Assembly (NCBI GenBank): GCA_030674155.1
Contig: CM060342.1
Coordinates: 19,933,359-19,997,358 of the forward strand
Direction: 5' to 3'
From: Stramonita haemastoma
Lineage: Eukaryota > Mollusca > Gastropoda > Neogastropoda > Muricidae
Length of the DNA: 64,000 bases
Part shown: one piece after another, positions 22,603 through 33,234 of the stretch
Layout: the number at the start of each line of letters is the position of its first letter
Numbering within the stretch: the stretch's first letter is position 1
Notes under the pieces: model-generated
What the model saw: the letters and a program-made list of their open reading frames with translations, nothing else
What the model was told of the DNA's origin: nothing
The model's database searches: none
Translations under genes and position numbers: made by a program

Positions 22603-23844
22603 ACGCTTTTTGCCATTGTTCAAAAATTCTTACAACGAAACACTAAACTTTATGTTGCCTTTGTAGATTTTAGAAAGGCGTTTGACTCAGTAAATAGAAA
22701 CAATTTGTGGGGAGTATTGAGAAAATGTGGTGTATGTCGAAAAATGTATAAGGCTGTAAGAGGTGTTTATAACTCTGTTTTGGCATGTGTGCGTGATAAG
22801 AGTTATTATTCAGATTATTTTGCTTGTCCAAAAGGAGTAAAACAAGGTTGTTTACTCAGTCCCCTATTGTTCTCTTTATTTCATAAATGAATTGGCTCTT
22901 GAATTATCCAGAACAGGAGAGCATGGCATTCAACTAATGACTGATACTGTTGAAATATTTTTATTATTGTTTGCTGATGACGTTATCTTGTTATCTGATT
23001 CTGCTATTGGTCTCCAAAATCAGTTGAACAGTCTTAAGAGAGAAGCAGATAGATTATGCTTGGTTGTCAACCTTGAAAAGACTAATGTAATGGTGTTTAG
23101 AAAAGGAGGGTACTTAGGTTCTAGAGAAAGGTGGATGTATGGGAATGAAGAAATTAAGGTTACCAATTCATATAAATATTGGGGATGGGTTTCACAACTA
23201 AGCTGAGCATTAATAGTGCCTTGGTAGATGTTTGTAACAGAGGAAAAAGAGGAGTTATGGAAATACAGAAATCTATGAAAAAAACTGAATACCTCAGATC
23301 TAAAACTGTTTTGGAAAATGTTTGATACTCAAATAGAACCAATATTAACGTATGCATCTGAGGTTTGGGGATTGTATGAAGAAGGCAAGCGAGTTGAAAA
23401 AGTTCACACATTTGCTATAAAGAGATTTCTATCTGTTCCTTTACATGCATCAAACCATTTAGTTTACGGGGAAAGTGGTAGATATCCGTTATACATAAGG
23501 GCATATATAAAAAGCATTAAATACTGGTTAAAATTCTTAAACAACCAGCTTCTAGAATATGTAGACAGGCTTATGAAATGCTAATCTTACAACATGAAAC
23601 TGGTCGACTCAATTGGGTGTCAAATGTACAGAAAACTTTATGTGTGAATGGATTTGGTATTGTGTGGCTGAGTCGAGATGTAGGATGTGAATATAGTTTC
23701 ATTAATGAATTTAAAGATAGACTTATTTCATGCTACAAACAGAACTGGCATTCGGATTTAGAGAATAATGACAGATATATATGGTACAGTTCCTTCAAGA
23801 GTGCCCTTCAAACAGAAAGATATCTGATAATAACAGTAGTATAG
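22600..23844 (+). pseudogene. Non-LTR reverse transcriptase ORF2 fragment, frameshifted
   Basis: Carries the reverse transcriptase palm motifs in order: VAFVDFRKAFDSVNR (motif A), GVKQGCLLSPLLFSLF (motif B), LLFADDVILLSDS (catalytic FADD box), LVVNLEKTNVMVF, then a thumb/C-terminal region with LTYASEVWGLYE and a tail with NGFGIVWLSRDVG. The reading frame changes at least four times: near 22885, near 23180 (a GGGGATGGG stretch), near 23295 and near 23575. The last open piece stops at 23842-23844. The 5' part is lost at the CT microsatellite (22600). It lies in the MON2 intron, sense to the gene. The family differs from that at 35611-40010; clade not assigned. Confidence 0.85.
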
Positions 23845-23849
23845 AACAG

Positions 23850-24265
23850 TAAGTATAACGGCGTTTTCTGGGTTTTTTTTTTTTAAGAGGCTTTTCTTTT
23901 CATTTTTCATTGCAGCTGACTCCTGTGCAGAATTGAGAATGTTATAGATTATGAATCAGAAATGAAAGCAGTAGTCCTGCTTCATCTGTGTCTTTTGTTT
24001 CTTTGTGTAATGCAGCAGTACTTTGGTTTGGGGGGATACTTCTCAATTGGTTCAATCGGTATCGATCATTTGGTGCCTATGCAGGTTTTGAGATAAAAGA
24101 CAGGTGGGTATACTGCCCTTCACAGGTTTTGTTGTCACTTCTCAGTTCTACATCACAAAACTAAAGAAAAACCTGATCTGTTATTATGTACATGGAGAAA
24201 AGTTGACGATTGCTCTTCTGTGGTTTTTTAGTCATTCAGTCAAGTGTACTTGTGTGTGTGTGCAA
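23850..24265. other. MON2 intron, no exon seen
   Basis: T-rich patch (23865-23885) and ordinary AT-rich sequence. Candidate acceptors lead into frames with early stops. Confidence 0.45.
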
Positions 24266-24269
24266 GGAT

Positions 24270-24466
24270 GGATGGTGTACACACGTGCACACACACACAC
24301 ACATTCTAATTCCATTTATCCTGGATATAACGAATAAAATAAAGTTTTAAAAAATTTATAACACACACACACACACACACACTCATTCTAATTCCATTAT
24401 CCTCAATATATTTTTTTTAAACACAACACACACACACACACACACACCACACACACACACACACAC

Positions 24467-24497
<31 letters not shown>

Positions 24498-24500
24498 GCC
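24270..24500. repeat. CA repeats around a duplicated segment
   Basis: Three CA blocks (24290-24302, 24360-24381, 24425-24498). The phrase CATTCTAATTCCATT occurs after the first and after the second, so a CA-plus-flank unit of about 80 bp is duplicated. Confidence 0.85.
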
Positions 24501-24600
24501 ACCAATCCCAACTCCACCCAAGAGTCTGATATCACGATTCCTTAAAAGACATGACACAGAACAACAACAAATAATAATCCCATCTGACTCTGTGTTTCAG

Positions 24601-24802
24601 AAAGGGACTCCAGTCGCAAGCTGCGTGAAGACTTTGCCAAGACGTGTTTTGAGACGCTGCTTCAGTTTTCCTTCATCAGCAAGAAGAGCGAGGAAGGGGG
24701 CGTCACCAAGGTGGCAGTGCTCTCCCTTCTGCAACGCTGCCAGGAAGTGGTGAAGAAATATGTGGAGGATGAGAGGCTTTCTGGGAAATGTCCACTGCCC
24801 AG
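24601..24802 (+). CDS. MON2: MON2 exon (conserved C-terminal core)
   Basis: Acceptor tgtttcag ends at 24600 and the donor GTATGG starts at 24803. The exon is open from its second base: KLREDFAKTCFETLLQFSF, then a short Lys/Glu/Gly-rich loop, then VAVLSLLQRCQEVVKKYVED and ERLSGKCPLPR. The segments CFETLLQFSF and EDERLSGKCPLPR are diagnostic of MON2 proteins as I remember them. It enters in phase 1 and leaves in phase 2, and the exon at 27167 completes the Arg codon. No lesion is visible. Confidence 0.9.
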
Positions 24803-24872
24803 GTATGGGTGTGTGTCTGTGTTGTTGTTCAGTTTAATGTCCTTCCACTTAGTAGTGATATCGGACAGGAAA

Positions 24873-24882
<10 letters not shown>

Positions 24883-24928
<46 letters not shown>

Positions 24929-25011
24929 GAGAGAGAGAGGAGAGAGAGAGAGAGAGAGAGAGGAGTTTGTTACGATTTAACAGCCAATGCAACAAAGTAC
25001 TTAGGAGAACT

Positions 25012-25041
<30 letters not shown>
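24883..25041. repeat. GA microsatellite and G homopolymer
   Basis: GA with single-base slips (24883-24964), then a G run of about 28 (25013-25040). Intronic. Confidence 0.95.
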
Positions 25042-25042
<1 letters not shown>

Positions 25043-25049
25043 ATGGTGT

Positions 25050-25647
25050 TGGACTATGAGGGAAACAAATCAGGAAAAAAAATTTCAAAAACCTACAACC
25101 AGTCAATAATAACAAGTAGAAAAAAAATTCTTCGCAATTAACTAACAACAGGAACTACAAGAAGAAGAAAATTTTGGGCTTTGAATACATTTCCACATGA
25201 TGATGTAGATAGTATGCTTAAAGTTTTTTTTGGGGGTGGGGGGGGGGGGGCAGTTGGAGAGGTATACAGATCGGGTCATAAAGAATTGAAAAAAAAAAAA
25301 AAAAAGCTTGTCAATTCTACATGCACAACCCAAGTTTATTCCCATTGTTACATGAGCTATGCACTAGGTGACAAGTATGCATCACAACAGTGGTTTTACA
25401 GTTCATCCGTATTTCCGAGTTGTTAGTTTGTTTAGGTTTTGTCATTACAAAGCTTTTTTTCTTTTCACTGCAGTTAAGCCATGATAGGGTTATAATTATG
25501 ACAGTGTACCAATGACCCATAAAATAAGATACAAGATTAGAGCTTTTTCTTCCCAAACTGCACACTTTTTTTGTGTTTTTCGGCAAGTAATTTGCAAACA
25601 TGTTGAGTACAGTAACTGATTTTTCATCCACTGCACTTCCTTCTCAA

Positions 25648-25691
<44 letters not shown>

Positions 25692-26510
25692 GGGGGGGGG
25701 GGGGGGTTACTGATGGGTAGAACAGACCACCTACCTATTCCTTTTATCCATTTTTCTCTTCAATAATTGAAGTCTACTGTCAGTGTGCCTATGTCTTGTC
25801 CTGAGTTGATCCCCCCCCTTAAAGAGCTCCCCCGGACCCAAAATTAGGTCTGCCGTGTGAATGTTAGCAGTGTCCCTGCTGACTGTCCTTGGAATCAGTG
25901 TGTGTGGCATTTCTCTCTGTTCTGCTGAATTAACTCAGTGGAGGGTGTTACAGAGTCCATTAAAACTCTTTTATTTTCTCGGTTGTGAACTTTTCCACAG
26001 ACATTAGGGTTATCTCTGAATTGAAAGAAAAACCATTATAGATGGTTGAGGGCCTGTTCTAACAGGAGGGACTGAGTGCAAGCACAATGGGGATGGAATG
26101 GATTTTTTTTTCTGGTATGGCATATTACAGAGTACTGTCTTGAGGAAGTTTCAGAGAAAATGATGGTAAAGGTACATGGGATATTGGAGATCCCACCAAG
26201 TTTGGCATTAGCTGCCACACCCAAAAGATGCGTACTGGAGACATAAAAAGTTTTGAGTGTAGAAACAATGATGATGGATTTGAAAATTTGTCATCTTTGT
26301 TAATTTTCTGAGTGTGTTTAATCAATGCTTTGAAAGGTAGCACATTATCAGGTGTTATTATTTACAGCATTAACATTATGTTTCCATTATATTCTTAAAA
26401 ACTAAAAAAGGGAATGTTGGACACAAACATCACACATGGCCGAGTGCTAATTTCTTTTTCCTAGGGTTTAAAAAAAAAAAAAAGCATCAGAACAGTCATC
26501 CATCCTTTCA
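25050..26510. other. MON2 intron, homopolymers only
   Basis: A G-run (25236-25250), an A-run (25290-25305) and a T run of about 40 followed at once by 16 G (25651-25706). No exon or repeat family recognised. Confidence 0.5.
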
Positions 26511-26516
26511 CTCTCT

Positions 26517-26517
<1 letters not shown>

Positions 26518-26600
<83 letters not shown>

Positions 26601-26624
26601 CTCTCTCTCTCTCTCTCTCTCTCC
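26518..26624. repeat. CT microsatellite
   Basis: About 75 bp of pure TC, one TATCT interruption, then another 25 bp. Confidence 0.97.
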
Positions 26625-26629
26625 TGTCA

Positions 26630-27160
26630 TTTTCTTTCTTCTCATAAATACACTGGGATAATGACAGTGAGCATGATCGCCAACCTGAAAAGTGTTCTCT
26701 CCATGGTGCACTGCAATAGCCAAGATTGGTCCGAGGGGGGCAACCCTTACTATGGCTGTGCATGGAGTGTTCAAGTGTTGCTGCCCTGAGACTTGGCTGC
26801 TTCTGCTGGAATTTTTTTTTGGGTTTTGGATGATCCATTTCATTTGTGTCTGTGTTTTTGTGTAAGCACAGCATGTACCAAAAAACCTCTCCCCCAAAAA
26901 CATTACTTGAAAGAGAACGTAGGCGTATCCTTAAAGCCAGAATCATATTCCGTTTTGGGGTGTTTTTCTGTCTCCAAGTATTAAAATTTTATACAGGCAT
27001 AATTACACTGAATTTATATCATAAAATTGTAATGAGGCCTTGCTGATGTTTGTAACTGGTCAGGTAGAAGTTTGGCATGATGTTTGTAATACAGTGTTTC
27101 AATGTCTGAAAGCAGCGAGACATGGGGTGAACTAGAATGTAAGCTGTGTTGTGTTGTGTT
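26630..27160. other. MON2 intron, no feature seen
   Basis: The only notable element is a GTGTT run (27147-27163) forming the end of the acceptor tract for the next exon. Confidence 0.5.
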
Positions 27161-27166
27161 GTGCAG

Positions 27167-27248
27167 GCCTCGTCTGGCAGAGATCACAGCTGTGCTGAAA
27201 GCCATCCCACTTTGTTACAGTCCCTGAAGAAGGCCCCCTCCAGCTGTG
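27167..27248 (+). CDS. MON2: MON2 exon with 1-nt deletion
   Basis: Acceptor gtgcag ends at 27166; the donor is GTCAGT at 27249. The first G completes the Arg codon from the previous exon, then PRLAEITAVLKAI is in frame. After codon ATC (27204-27206) only CC separates it from ACT, so the natural frame runs to TGA at 27225-27227. The frame one base over gives TLLQSLKKAPSSC, which matches the TLxxSLKK segment of MON2 and leaves one base that completes a Val codon with the next exon. A single missing base at 27206-27208 explains both. Confidence 0.75.
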
Positions 27249-27259
27249 GTCAGTGCACA

Positions 27260-27345
27260 ACTTAATTCACTTCACTTTTCACTTCACTGTACTTCACTTC
27301 CACTTCCACCTTACTTTACTTTACTTTAACTTCACTTTCTCTCTC
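27260..27345. repeat. CTTCA-type pentanucleotide repeat, imperfect
   Basis: CACTT, CTTCACTT and TTTAC units recur over about 80 bp just after the donor site. Confidence 0.8.
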
Positions 27346-27411
27346 ACTCCTTTCCTTTTCCTGTCCTTTACTTCACTTCACTACCATTTTACCTTTTTGT
27401 AGAGTAATGGG

Positions 27412-27511
27412 TTTGGGGAAAGATTGATTGATTATAGTGAAGTCTTAGCTGAGTTATCCAATTTGGGGAAAGATTGATTGATTATAGTGAAGTCTTAGCT
27501 GAGTTTAGTTC
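27412..27511. repeat. Perfect 50-bp tandem duplication
   Basis: 27412-27461 and 27462-27511 are the same apart from at most the last few bases; each contains GGGGAAAGATTGATTGATTA. Confidence 0.9.
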
Positions 27512-27654
27512 TCCAATTTGGGGACCGACTCTGAAAAGCAATAAGAAAAAATATCTCTCTGTCTCAGCCACCATTCTTCAGCTGTTGACTCCGGGAAGTC
27601 CTGGGTCTGTCATTATGGATTATAATAGGATTTGTGATGATCCACTTTAGAAGG

Positions 27655-27807
27655 GAAAAGGGGGTGAGACAGCCTAGTGATTAGTGCATTGTGCTCATGA
27701 TCTGATGGCACACGTTTAATACTGTTCCTCTTTTCAAAAGAGAAGGCCATTATGTGCTGGTGAGAAAAGATGACAAAATTACCAAAACTGCACTCACAGG
27801 GACTGCA

Positions 27808-27841
<34 letters not shown>

Positions 27842-27870
27842 CACAGGAGTGCTTATTCCATTATCCACAA
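27655..27870 (+). repeat. SINE family A copy
   Basis: tRNA-like head (CAGCCTAGTGATTAGTGCAT), a middle matching AGAGAAGGCCATTATGTGC and a tail GCACAGGAGTGCTTATTCC. It holds an A homopolymer of about 30 (27811-27840) in the place where other copies have AAAAAA. Confidence 0.75.
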
Positions 27871-28029
27871 TTTAAATTTATAAAATGGTTTGGGATTGAG
27901 CCACCATGCAGGCACCCATTTCATGGAATTTTACCCTGGCATATGGATGTTGGATTCCTGGCTAAAAGGTTGCAACTTTTAGTTTTACTTGATTGAGTGA
28001 GATAACTAATAACTTTTTTAAATTTGATT

Positions 28030-28275
28030 TTATTTTGAGGATAATGGAATAAGCATTCATGTGCTTTTTTTTTACATCCAGTCTTTGTGTGTATGCAGTT
28101 TTGTTAATTTTATCATCCATTCCCACCGGCACACAAGGGCCTACTTTTCTGAAAAGGTTTTAACATGTGCGCAAGATGTTCTGCATGTGCTCACTTATGG
28201 TCTCATCCAAAGGACTTTTGGGGGGAGGTGGACTTGGCCCTGATGTTAACTCCATAGGAAAAATCCTCAGCTCAG
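28030..28275 (-). repeat. SINE family A copy, inverted
   Basis: Opposite orientation to the copy 160 bp to its left. It starts with GGATAATGGAATAAGC and runs to GATGTTAACTCC; the tRNA-like head is lost or too diverged to see. Confidence 0.75.
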
Positions 28276-28279
28276 ATAA

Positions 28280-28830
28280 AGACGTAAACTATTTCCCATA
28301 GTGCAGTGGTGAGCATGTGGATTTCAATCCCATGAAAGACAGGTTTGTTGGAGGACTCAGCCATCTCCTACCCAGAGTGACTTTGTCATGGGTTCAATAC
28401 AGTGTGACGCCATTTTGTCAAAAACATAATTTCCCAAAGACCGTTGTATCCTGCTGTGTTTAAGTGAAATGTTTTCTGTAAGAATGTCGCTGAGTCAATG
28501 TGGTCAGTATGAAATATATTTCTCCTAAAGGTATTCTGTTCATTTTGCTGCATATAGTGAAATGTTTGTCCTTCCCCAGAATTTCTTCTTTCCTTGAGAA
28601 ACATTAAGCGTTCATTGTACTATTGTGAAATTACATTTCCCAAAATATTACCAGAGATACCTTGTATCCTCGAGAAACTCCCTGAACTCTTTGGTTTGTT
28701 GCTTAACCAGATTCAGTGCTTCATAAATTCCATACATTATCATCATTATTGTACTGTACATGTGAAACATTATCAACCCAAAGATTGCCACAAATACCTT
28801 CCTTTCCCCCCTAAGAAATTGTCGTGAGAG
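28280..28830. other. MON2 intron, no feature seen
   Basis: A tRNA-like phrase (CAGTGGTGAGCATGTGG, then TTCAATCCC) at 28304-28337 may be another SINE head, but no body follows. Confidence 0.4.
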
Positions 28831-28850
28831 TGGTGTTCACTATTTTGTGC

Positions 28851-29150
28851 GATGTAGGGCGGGATAGCTAAGTGGTCAGAGCGCTCACTTTCCCCCAGTC
28901 AAGTTAAGCAGCGTCGAGTGTGGTTACCAGTTGGATGGGTGATCGTTTGCGCGCCTTGGCTTCAGTACAGTCCCCCCCAGTTCACCCAGCAGTCAATGGG
29001 TACCTGCCCTCTTCAGGGTCAGGGAAGGTAAAGCAACAAGGGAGAGGAGATGGGCGCCGCCCTCAATATGCTGGCCCCTAGAGAAGCTGAGGTCTCTGAC
29101 GCCTCGCTCCCCTACGACCGCCTAGGTTATGGGACACCTTTACCTTCCCC
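28851..29150 (+). repeat. SINE family C, full length, tRNA-like plus 5S-like head
   Basis: The head GGGCGGGATAGCTAAGTGG then TCAGAGCGCTC matches a tRNA A box. It is followed by AAGTTAAGCAGCGTCGAG and TTGGATGGGTGATCG, close to the 5S rRNA A box and C box in the same order and near-normal spacing. A body of about 190 bp ends at ATGGGACACCTTTACC. An 18-bp direct repeat, GTGTTCACTATTTTGTGC, flanks it (28833-28850 and 29180-29197), as expected of a target-site duplication. Other copies are at 14808-15106 (full) and 47057-47210 and 49024-49165 (promoter-less). Confidence 0.9.
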
Positions 29151-29377
29151 TTCCCTTCCTTTCCCCAAGAAATTATCCAGTGTTCACTATTTTGTGCAAC
29201 ATATTTTTACCACCCCCAAAAAAATATTTTTTCCTTACAGAGTTCAGAAAGCAGAGTTTGGACAACAACAAAAAAAGTGTTATTTTCCCATAATAATGCT
29301 GCTTTTTTCCCCAACAAAAAGGAAACACTACCCCTTCCTTAGCACCTAGCTAACTACCTACCTGTGTGTGTTTTCAG

Positions 29378-29538
29378 TGGAGGGGACGGTGTGGCAGCAT
29401 GTGATGGTGCTGTACCCGGCCCTGGTGGAGTGCACCACCTCCTCCTCCCCCCACGTCACCCGCGCCCTCAAAGACGCCCTGCACGAGTACCGTGACCTCT
29501 TGACCCCGCCGTCGGCCCCTGTGCACAACGGCCGGTGA
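29378..29538 (+). CDS. MON2: MON2 last coding exon
   Basis: Acceptor gtgttttcag ends at 29377. With the one base left by the previous exon it reads VEGTVWQHVMVLYPALVEC, then a Ser/Thr stretch, then VTRALKDALHEYRDLLTPP and SAPVHNGR, with TGA at 29536-29538. The W-x-x-V-x-x-LYPxLVEC and ALKxAL...PP segments and the short tail ending in an NG motif match the extreme C-terminus of MON2 as I recall it. It is intact and GC-richer than its surroundings, as expected of real coding sequence. Confidence 0.88.
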
Positions 29539-30900
29539 TACAGACAAGAGTGCAGCTGACTGACCCCTGAGTGTGACTGACTGACTGACAACCAAGCCTG
29601 CCTGCCAGGAGAGAACGATGACTACTTGTTACGATGGTTCATTTGGTTTTTGTTATGCTACTACTGTTGTAGTTATGTTATTGATATGGGGGTTGTGTGA
29701 GTGAAGGTGATGTTATGATGAGGATGCACATTTCATTTTTTCCGGGTGTCGTCATCGATATATATCGGTTTTGATTTTTTGCAACATGCTTTTTTTTTTA
29801 GTATCGTTTTGATTTTGCAGTTATTGTCATCGATTTGTATCCATTTTCGTTTTTGCGACATGCTTTTTTATCCATTGAATATCATTTTGATTTTTCAGTT
29901 ATTGTCATCGATTTGTATCCATTTTCATTTTTGCGACATGCTTTTTTTTCCATTGAATATCGTTTTGATTTTTCAGTTATTGTCATCGATTTGTATCCAT
30001 TTCCATTTTTGCGAGATGCTTTTTTTTTTCATTGAATATCGTTTTGATTTTTCAGTTATTGTCATTGATTTGTATCCATTTTCATTTTTGCGACATGCTT
30101 TTTAATTTCTCGTGGAATATCGTTTTTCTTGTATTGACCTTTTTTTTCTTTTGGAGAGGAGTATGTGGACTGTTGAAACACAACATTGCTTAAAAGAAGT
30201 TCTGTCCTTAATCATTTTTCACGAATGAAGAAAAAAAGTGTGATAAGCTTGCGGATCAAATTCCCTTCGGTTTTTATTTCGCTTTTTCGACTCGGTACTC
30301 TACCAAGACGCGTCTGTCCCTCTGTGTTTTTTTTTCTATAGTAAAGATTTAATCAAATTGAATCTTTCCAGTTAGCGAAATTTGAAACTTCTTTTTTCAT
30401 TTTAAAAAGCGTTTGCTGTGACAAGCTATTGCCTGAAGATTTTGTGGGGTTTGTCACTATCCCAGATCCAAGAAAAAAATACAAGTAGGTTTTCGCTTTG
30501 AGCTGTTGTGTAAAGCTTGATTTTGGAGATACACTTTTTGTGGCAAATGTAGCTATCCTAGATCAGATGACTTTTTTCATAAAATCATTTTTGACATAGC
30601 AGTCATCTTCCATACATCACCTTCCCTCTTTTCACATGTATTTTGTGAGTATAGATGATGGTACGTTTTTTTAAAAAGTAACAAACGAAGGCAAGGTTTG
30701 TTATCATTAGTTATAAGAAAATAGGTCCAGTCCTTTCTGGAAACTTGTTCAGATATATTGCAAAACTCTTCAGGTTGTCATATTGTGCCAGCAAATTCAT
30801 CCCCTTCATTTTTACCAGACTTTTGGGAGGAAGAGTGTTCTAGCAAGCAAGCGTCATTACATGAGCATACTTGAAGACCAGTGAAAATATTCAATAAATT
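29539..30900 (+). other. MON2: MON2 3' untranslated region, end uncertain
   Basis: AT-rich sequence directly after the stop. It includes the 78-bp tandem array. The first AATAAA I noticed is at 30893-30898; others are near 31345, 32881 and 34345, so the true cleavage site is unknown. Confidence 0.4.
29752..30120. repeat. 78-bp tandem repeat, about five units
   Basis: Units begin at 29752, 29827, 29905, 29983 and 30062, so the period is 75, 78, 78 and 79. Each has TCATCGATTTGTATCC, TTTTTGCGACATGC, a T-run and TATCGTTTTGATTTTTCAG. The frame through it is open because the period is a multiple of three; it is Phe/Ile/Leu-rich and not a gene. Confidence 0.92.
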
Positions 30901-31230
30901 TACATTCCTGTGAAGCAAATTCAGTTTTGATGCACATCTGGTGCCTTTAACGCTAGACCCGTGACCTGGGTTTAGCCAAGTGCAGCAGCAAAAAAAGATG
31001 AAATGTAGCTGCAAATTTCTCTCCCCTTCCCAGGAACTCAAGCCAGATATTCCACACCTTGACATCCCTGTAATGTCTTTTTGTTCAGTGAAGAAGTGAC
31101 ATCATGGAAAAGAAGGAAAAAAGTGACAAGTTTTTTAATCCTCAGAAAAAATGCTAAATGCAGAAACCATCCAGTTTTTTTTTCCAATTTTTTTTTAATC
31201 ATGAAAAACAGGAGAAAAAAAAATTGTTTG
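30121..31230. other. AT-rich 3' flank of MON2
   Basis: No exon seen on either strand. The open frame at 30778-31065 (minus) has no domain and is probably chance. Confidence 0.45.
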
Positions 31231-31236
31231 ATGTGC

Positions 31237-31361
31237 AGAGACTTTCATAACAGTTTTTGTTTACCAGATTTATATTAAACTGACCCATTCTAAAGTGCAG
31301 AGACTTTGCAGAGACTTTGAAGACGGTTTTTGATTACCAGATTTATAATAAACTGACCATA
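31237..31361. repeat. Diverged direct repeat, about 51 bp, two copies
   Basis: 31237-31287 and 31310-31361 share CAGAGACTTT, then AGTTTTTG/GGTTTTTG, TTACCAGATTTATA and TAAACTGACC. Confidence 0.8.
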
Positions 31362-31434
31362 CTCAACACCACCAGAAATTATTTTCTACCAAAGCTATTT
31401 TTCATTATTGATGCTGTCCAACCTATTACAGTTT

Positions 31435-31990
31435 TCTGGGATTTTTCTCTGTAACCAAAATTCTGTTTAGTTGGAGCAAAATGCAAAAGGCAGATATGAT
31501 TTTCTGCTGCTTAAAGTGTTAAGTTTTCTTGTGGGTTGTTTTTGTTTGTTTTTCCAATAAGTGAAATCAATTCAGTTGGAGAAAAGTGAAAATAGCAGGA
31601 ACGATTGCAAAGTGTAAATTTTCATCATCTTTTTCTCTATAATCCAATTTCTATTCAGTGGGAGAAAACTGCAGAAGTAATTGTTTATAGTACAAGTATT
31701 TTTTTCACTAACTAAAATTCTAATAATTTTTTTAAAAAAAGAAGAGGCCAAAGTAGAAATGATTTTCAGCTGTTTAAAAATAAAAACAGTGCAACCCTTT
31801 TTTTTTTCCACGAACCAATCTTCTGTTCAGTCAAGAAAAGTAGTAAAAAAAAAAAAAAAAACAGCGATGATTTTCTACTGCTCATAGTGCAACAAATATT
31901 TTCTTGGGTTTTTTTTTCCCTTAAGAACCAAAATTCTCTTCATTTAAAACAAGTGCACAGGACAAGAACAGTTTCTCAAGACACATGATC
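31435..31990. repeat. Degenerate ~90-bp tandem array
   Basis: About six loose copies of a unit with a T-rich start, an ACCAAAATTCTGTTCAGT-like phrase, a GAGAAAAGTGCA-like phrase and GATTTTCTGCTG. Spacing varies from about 75 to 105 bp. Confidence 0.6.
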
Positions 31991-32823
31991 AAATTCATTG
32001 AAAAAAAAGTACAGGATAGATTTTTTTAAATCAGGTTTTTCTTTTATTGATGCCGTCCATCCACATTAAGCAAACCATGTTAAACTCGGTTCCGTTTTAC
32101 TTCATAGAACAGAATGTCATCTTGTGCTTGCTTGAAGGCACTACACGATCTATCATCGTGCATCACCATTGGTCAAGGGAAGGCCCTGTAAACAACTAGA
32201 CACCCTTTTTTTCCTGGAAAGTTAAATTTTTATTTTCAGATGGTACATTGAATAAGCATCGATTTGCTTTTTTTCACCAAGCCATCTATATATATTTTTT
32301 CACCACTTTCCTCCTTGAAAGCTTGTAACTTCAATTCTTTTATCTTTTTTTGGATCATGCTTTGCTATGAACAGTTTTTTTTGTTTTTGGGTAGCAGTAC
32401 ATGTAGATAGAAAGCTGGCTTAGCATTGTGACAACCTGCAGCAGTTATGTTGTGCAAGATCCACAACCATTTGCTCAGTGAAGTGATGTGTGTTTCCCCC
32501 TCTCCCCCCTTTTGAGTTCATACTGAAAGCAAATGTGTATTTCTATTTTATAGCCTTCACCATGCTTCATAAGAAAAACCTTTTTCTCATTACAGAATAA
32601 GCACAAAAAACCTCAGCTTACTGACATTTGTTTTCCAAATTAGAATCATTTCTATCAGTATTTTATTTTCCAGGTTAGAAGGCACACAGCTGTTTTAAAA
32701 AAAAAAAAAAACAACTAAAAAATGATTTATTGACCTCTTTGCAGTACATTTAGAACAAACTTTTGTATGTCAAATGATCTGCTTCTTTGCCAGAACACTA
32801 TAAAGACGGCAAACGTCGTTCAC
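31991..32823. other. No gene seen
   Basis: AT-rich with T and A homopolymers. No repeat family recognised. Confidence 0.45.
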
Positions 32824-32827
32824 AATT

Positions 32828-33227
32828 GGGATGCTCCACCACATGAGTTGCATTGCACCAGAGGTCAATTTTTAGTTTGCAATAAAATGGCCATACAATA
32901 CAAAAAGCAGATTGAAAATCTGACAATTCTATCAACAGTTATTACAATTTGAAATGATGGACTGCATGAAATGACAAAATGTGAAATTGACATGTTAAAT
33001 ATCCTAAAACGTGGCCAGAATAAGGGCTTTGGTATTATAAAAAACATTTAAAGGCAAAAGGAAACAAAACTATGCCTTGATATTTCCCTAGAAGGTAGAT
33101 TGGTGGCTATAGTTTTATAACCAATCAAAACCTTAAAATCAATAACTTGACCCCCACCTGCATTTAATGGCTGCTAGTGGAAAACTGGGGGAGGTGCTAA
33201 GCGACTCATTTCATGGTGGAGCGTCAC
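32828..33227 (+). mobile_element. MITE, 400 bp, first copy
   Basis: Homologous along its length, in inverse orientation, to 58591-58980. Both have inverted ends resembling GTGACRCTCCACCAC. Here the left end is diverged (GGGATGCTCCACCAC) and the right is GTGGAGCGTCAC preceded by CATG. AATT flanks both sides (32824-32827, 33228-33231), a possible 4-bp target duplication. No coding capacity. Confidence 0.75.
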
Positions 33228-33234
33228 AATTTTT

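Noticed and set aside
28857..28930. Possible tRNA or 5S rRNA gene
   Set aside because: It matches only parts of each, is joined to a SINE body and has an 18-bp target duplication, so it is a retroposon head.
29746..30105. 119-codon Phe/Ile/Leu-rich frame resembling a membrane protein
   Set aside because: It is the 78-bp tandem repeat read in frame; the period is a multiple of three, so the frame stays open.
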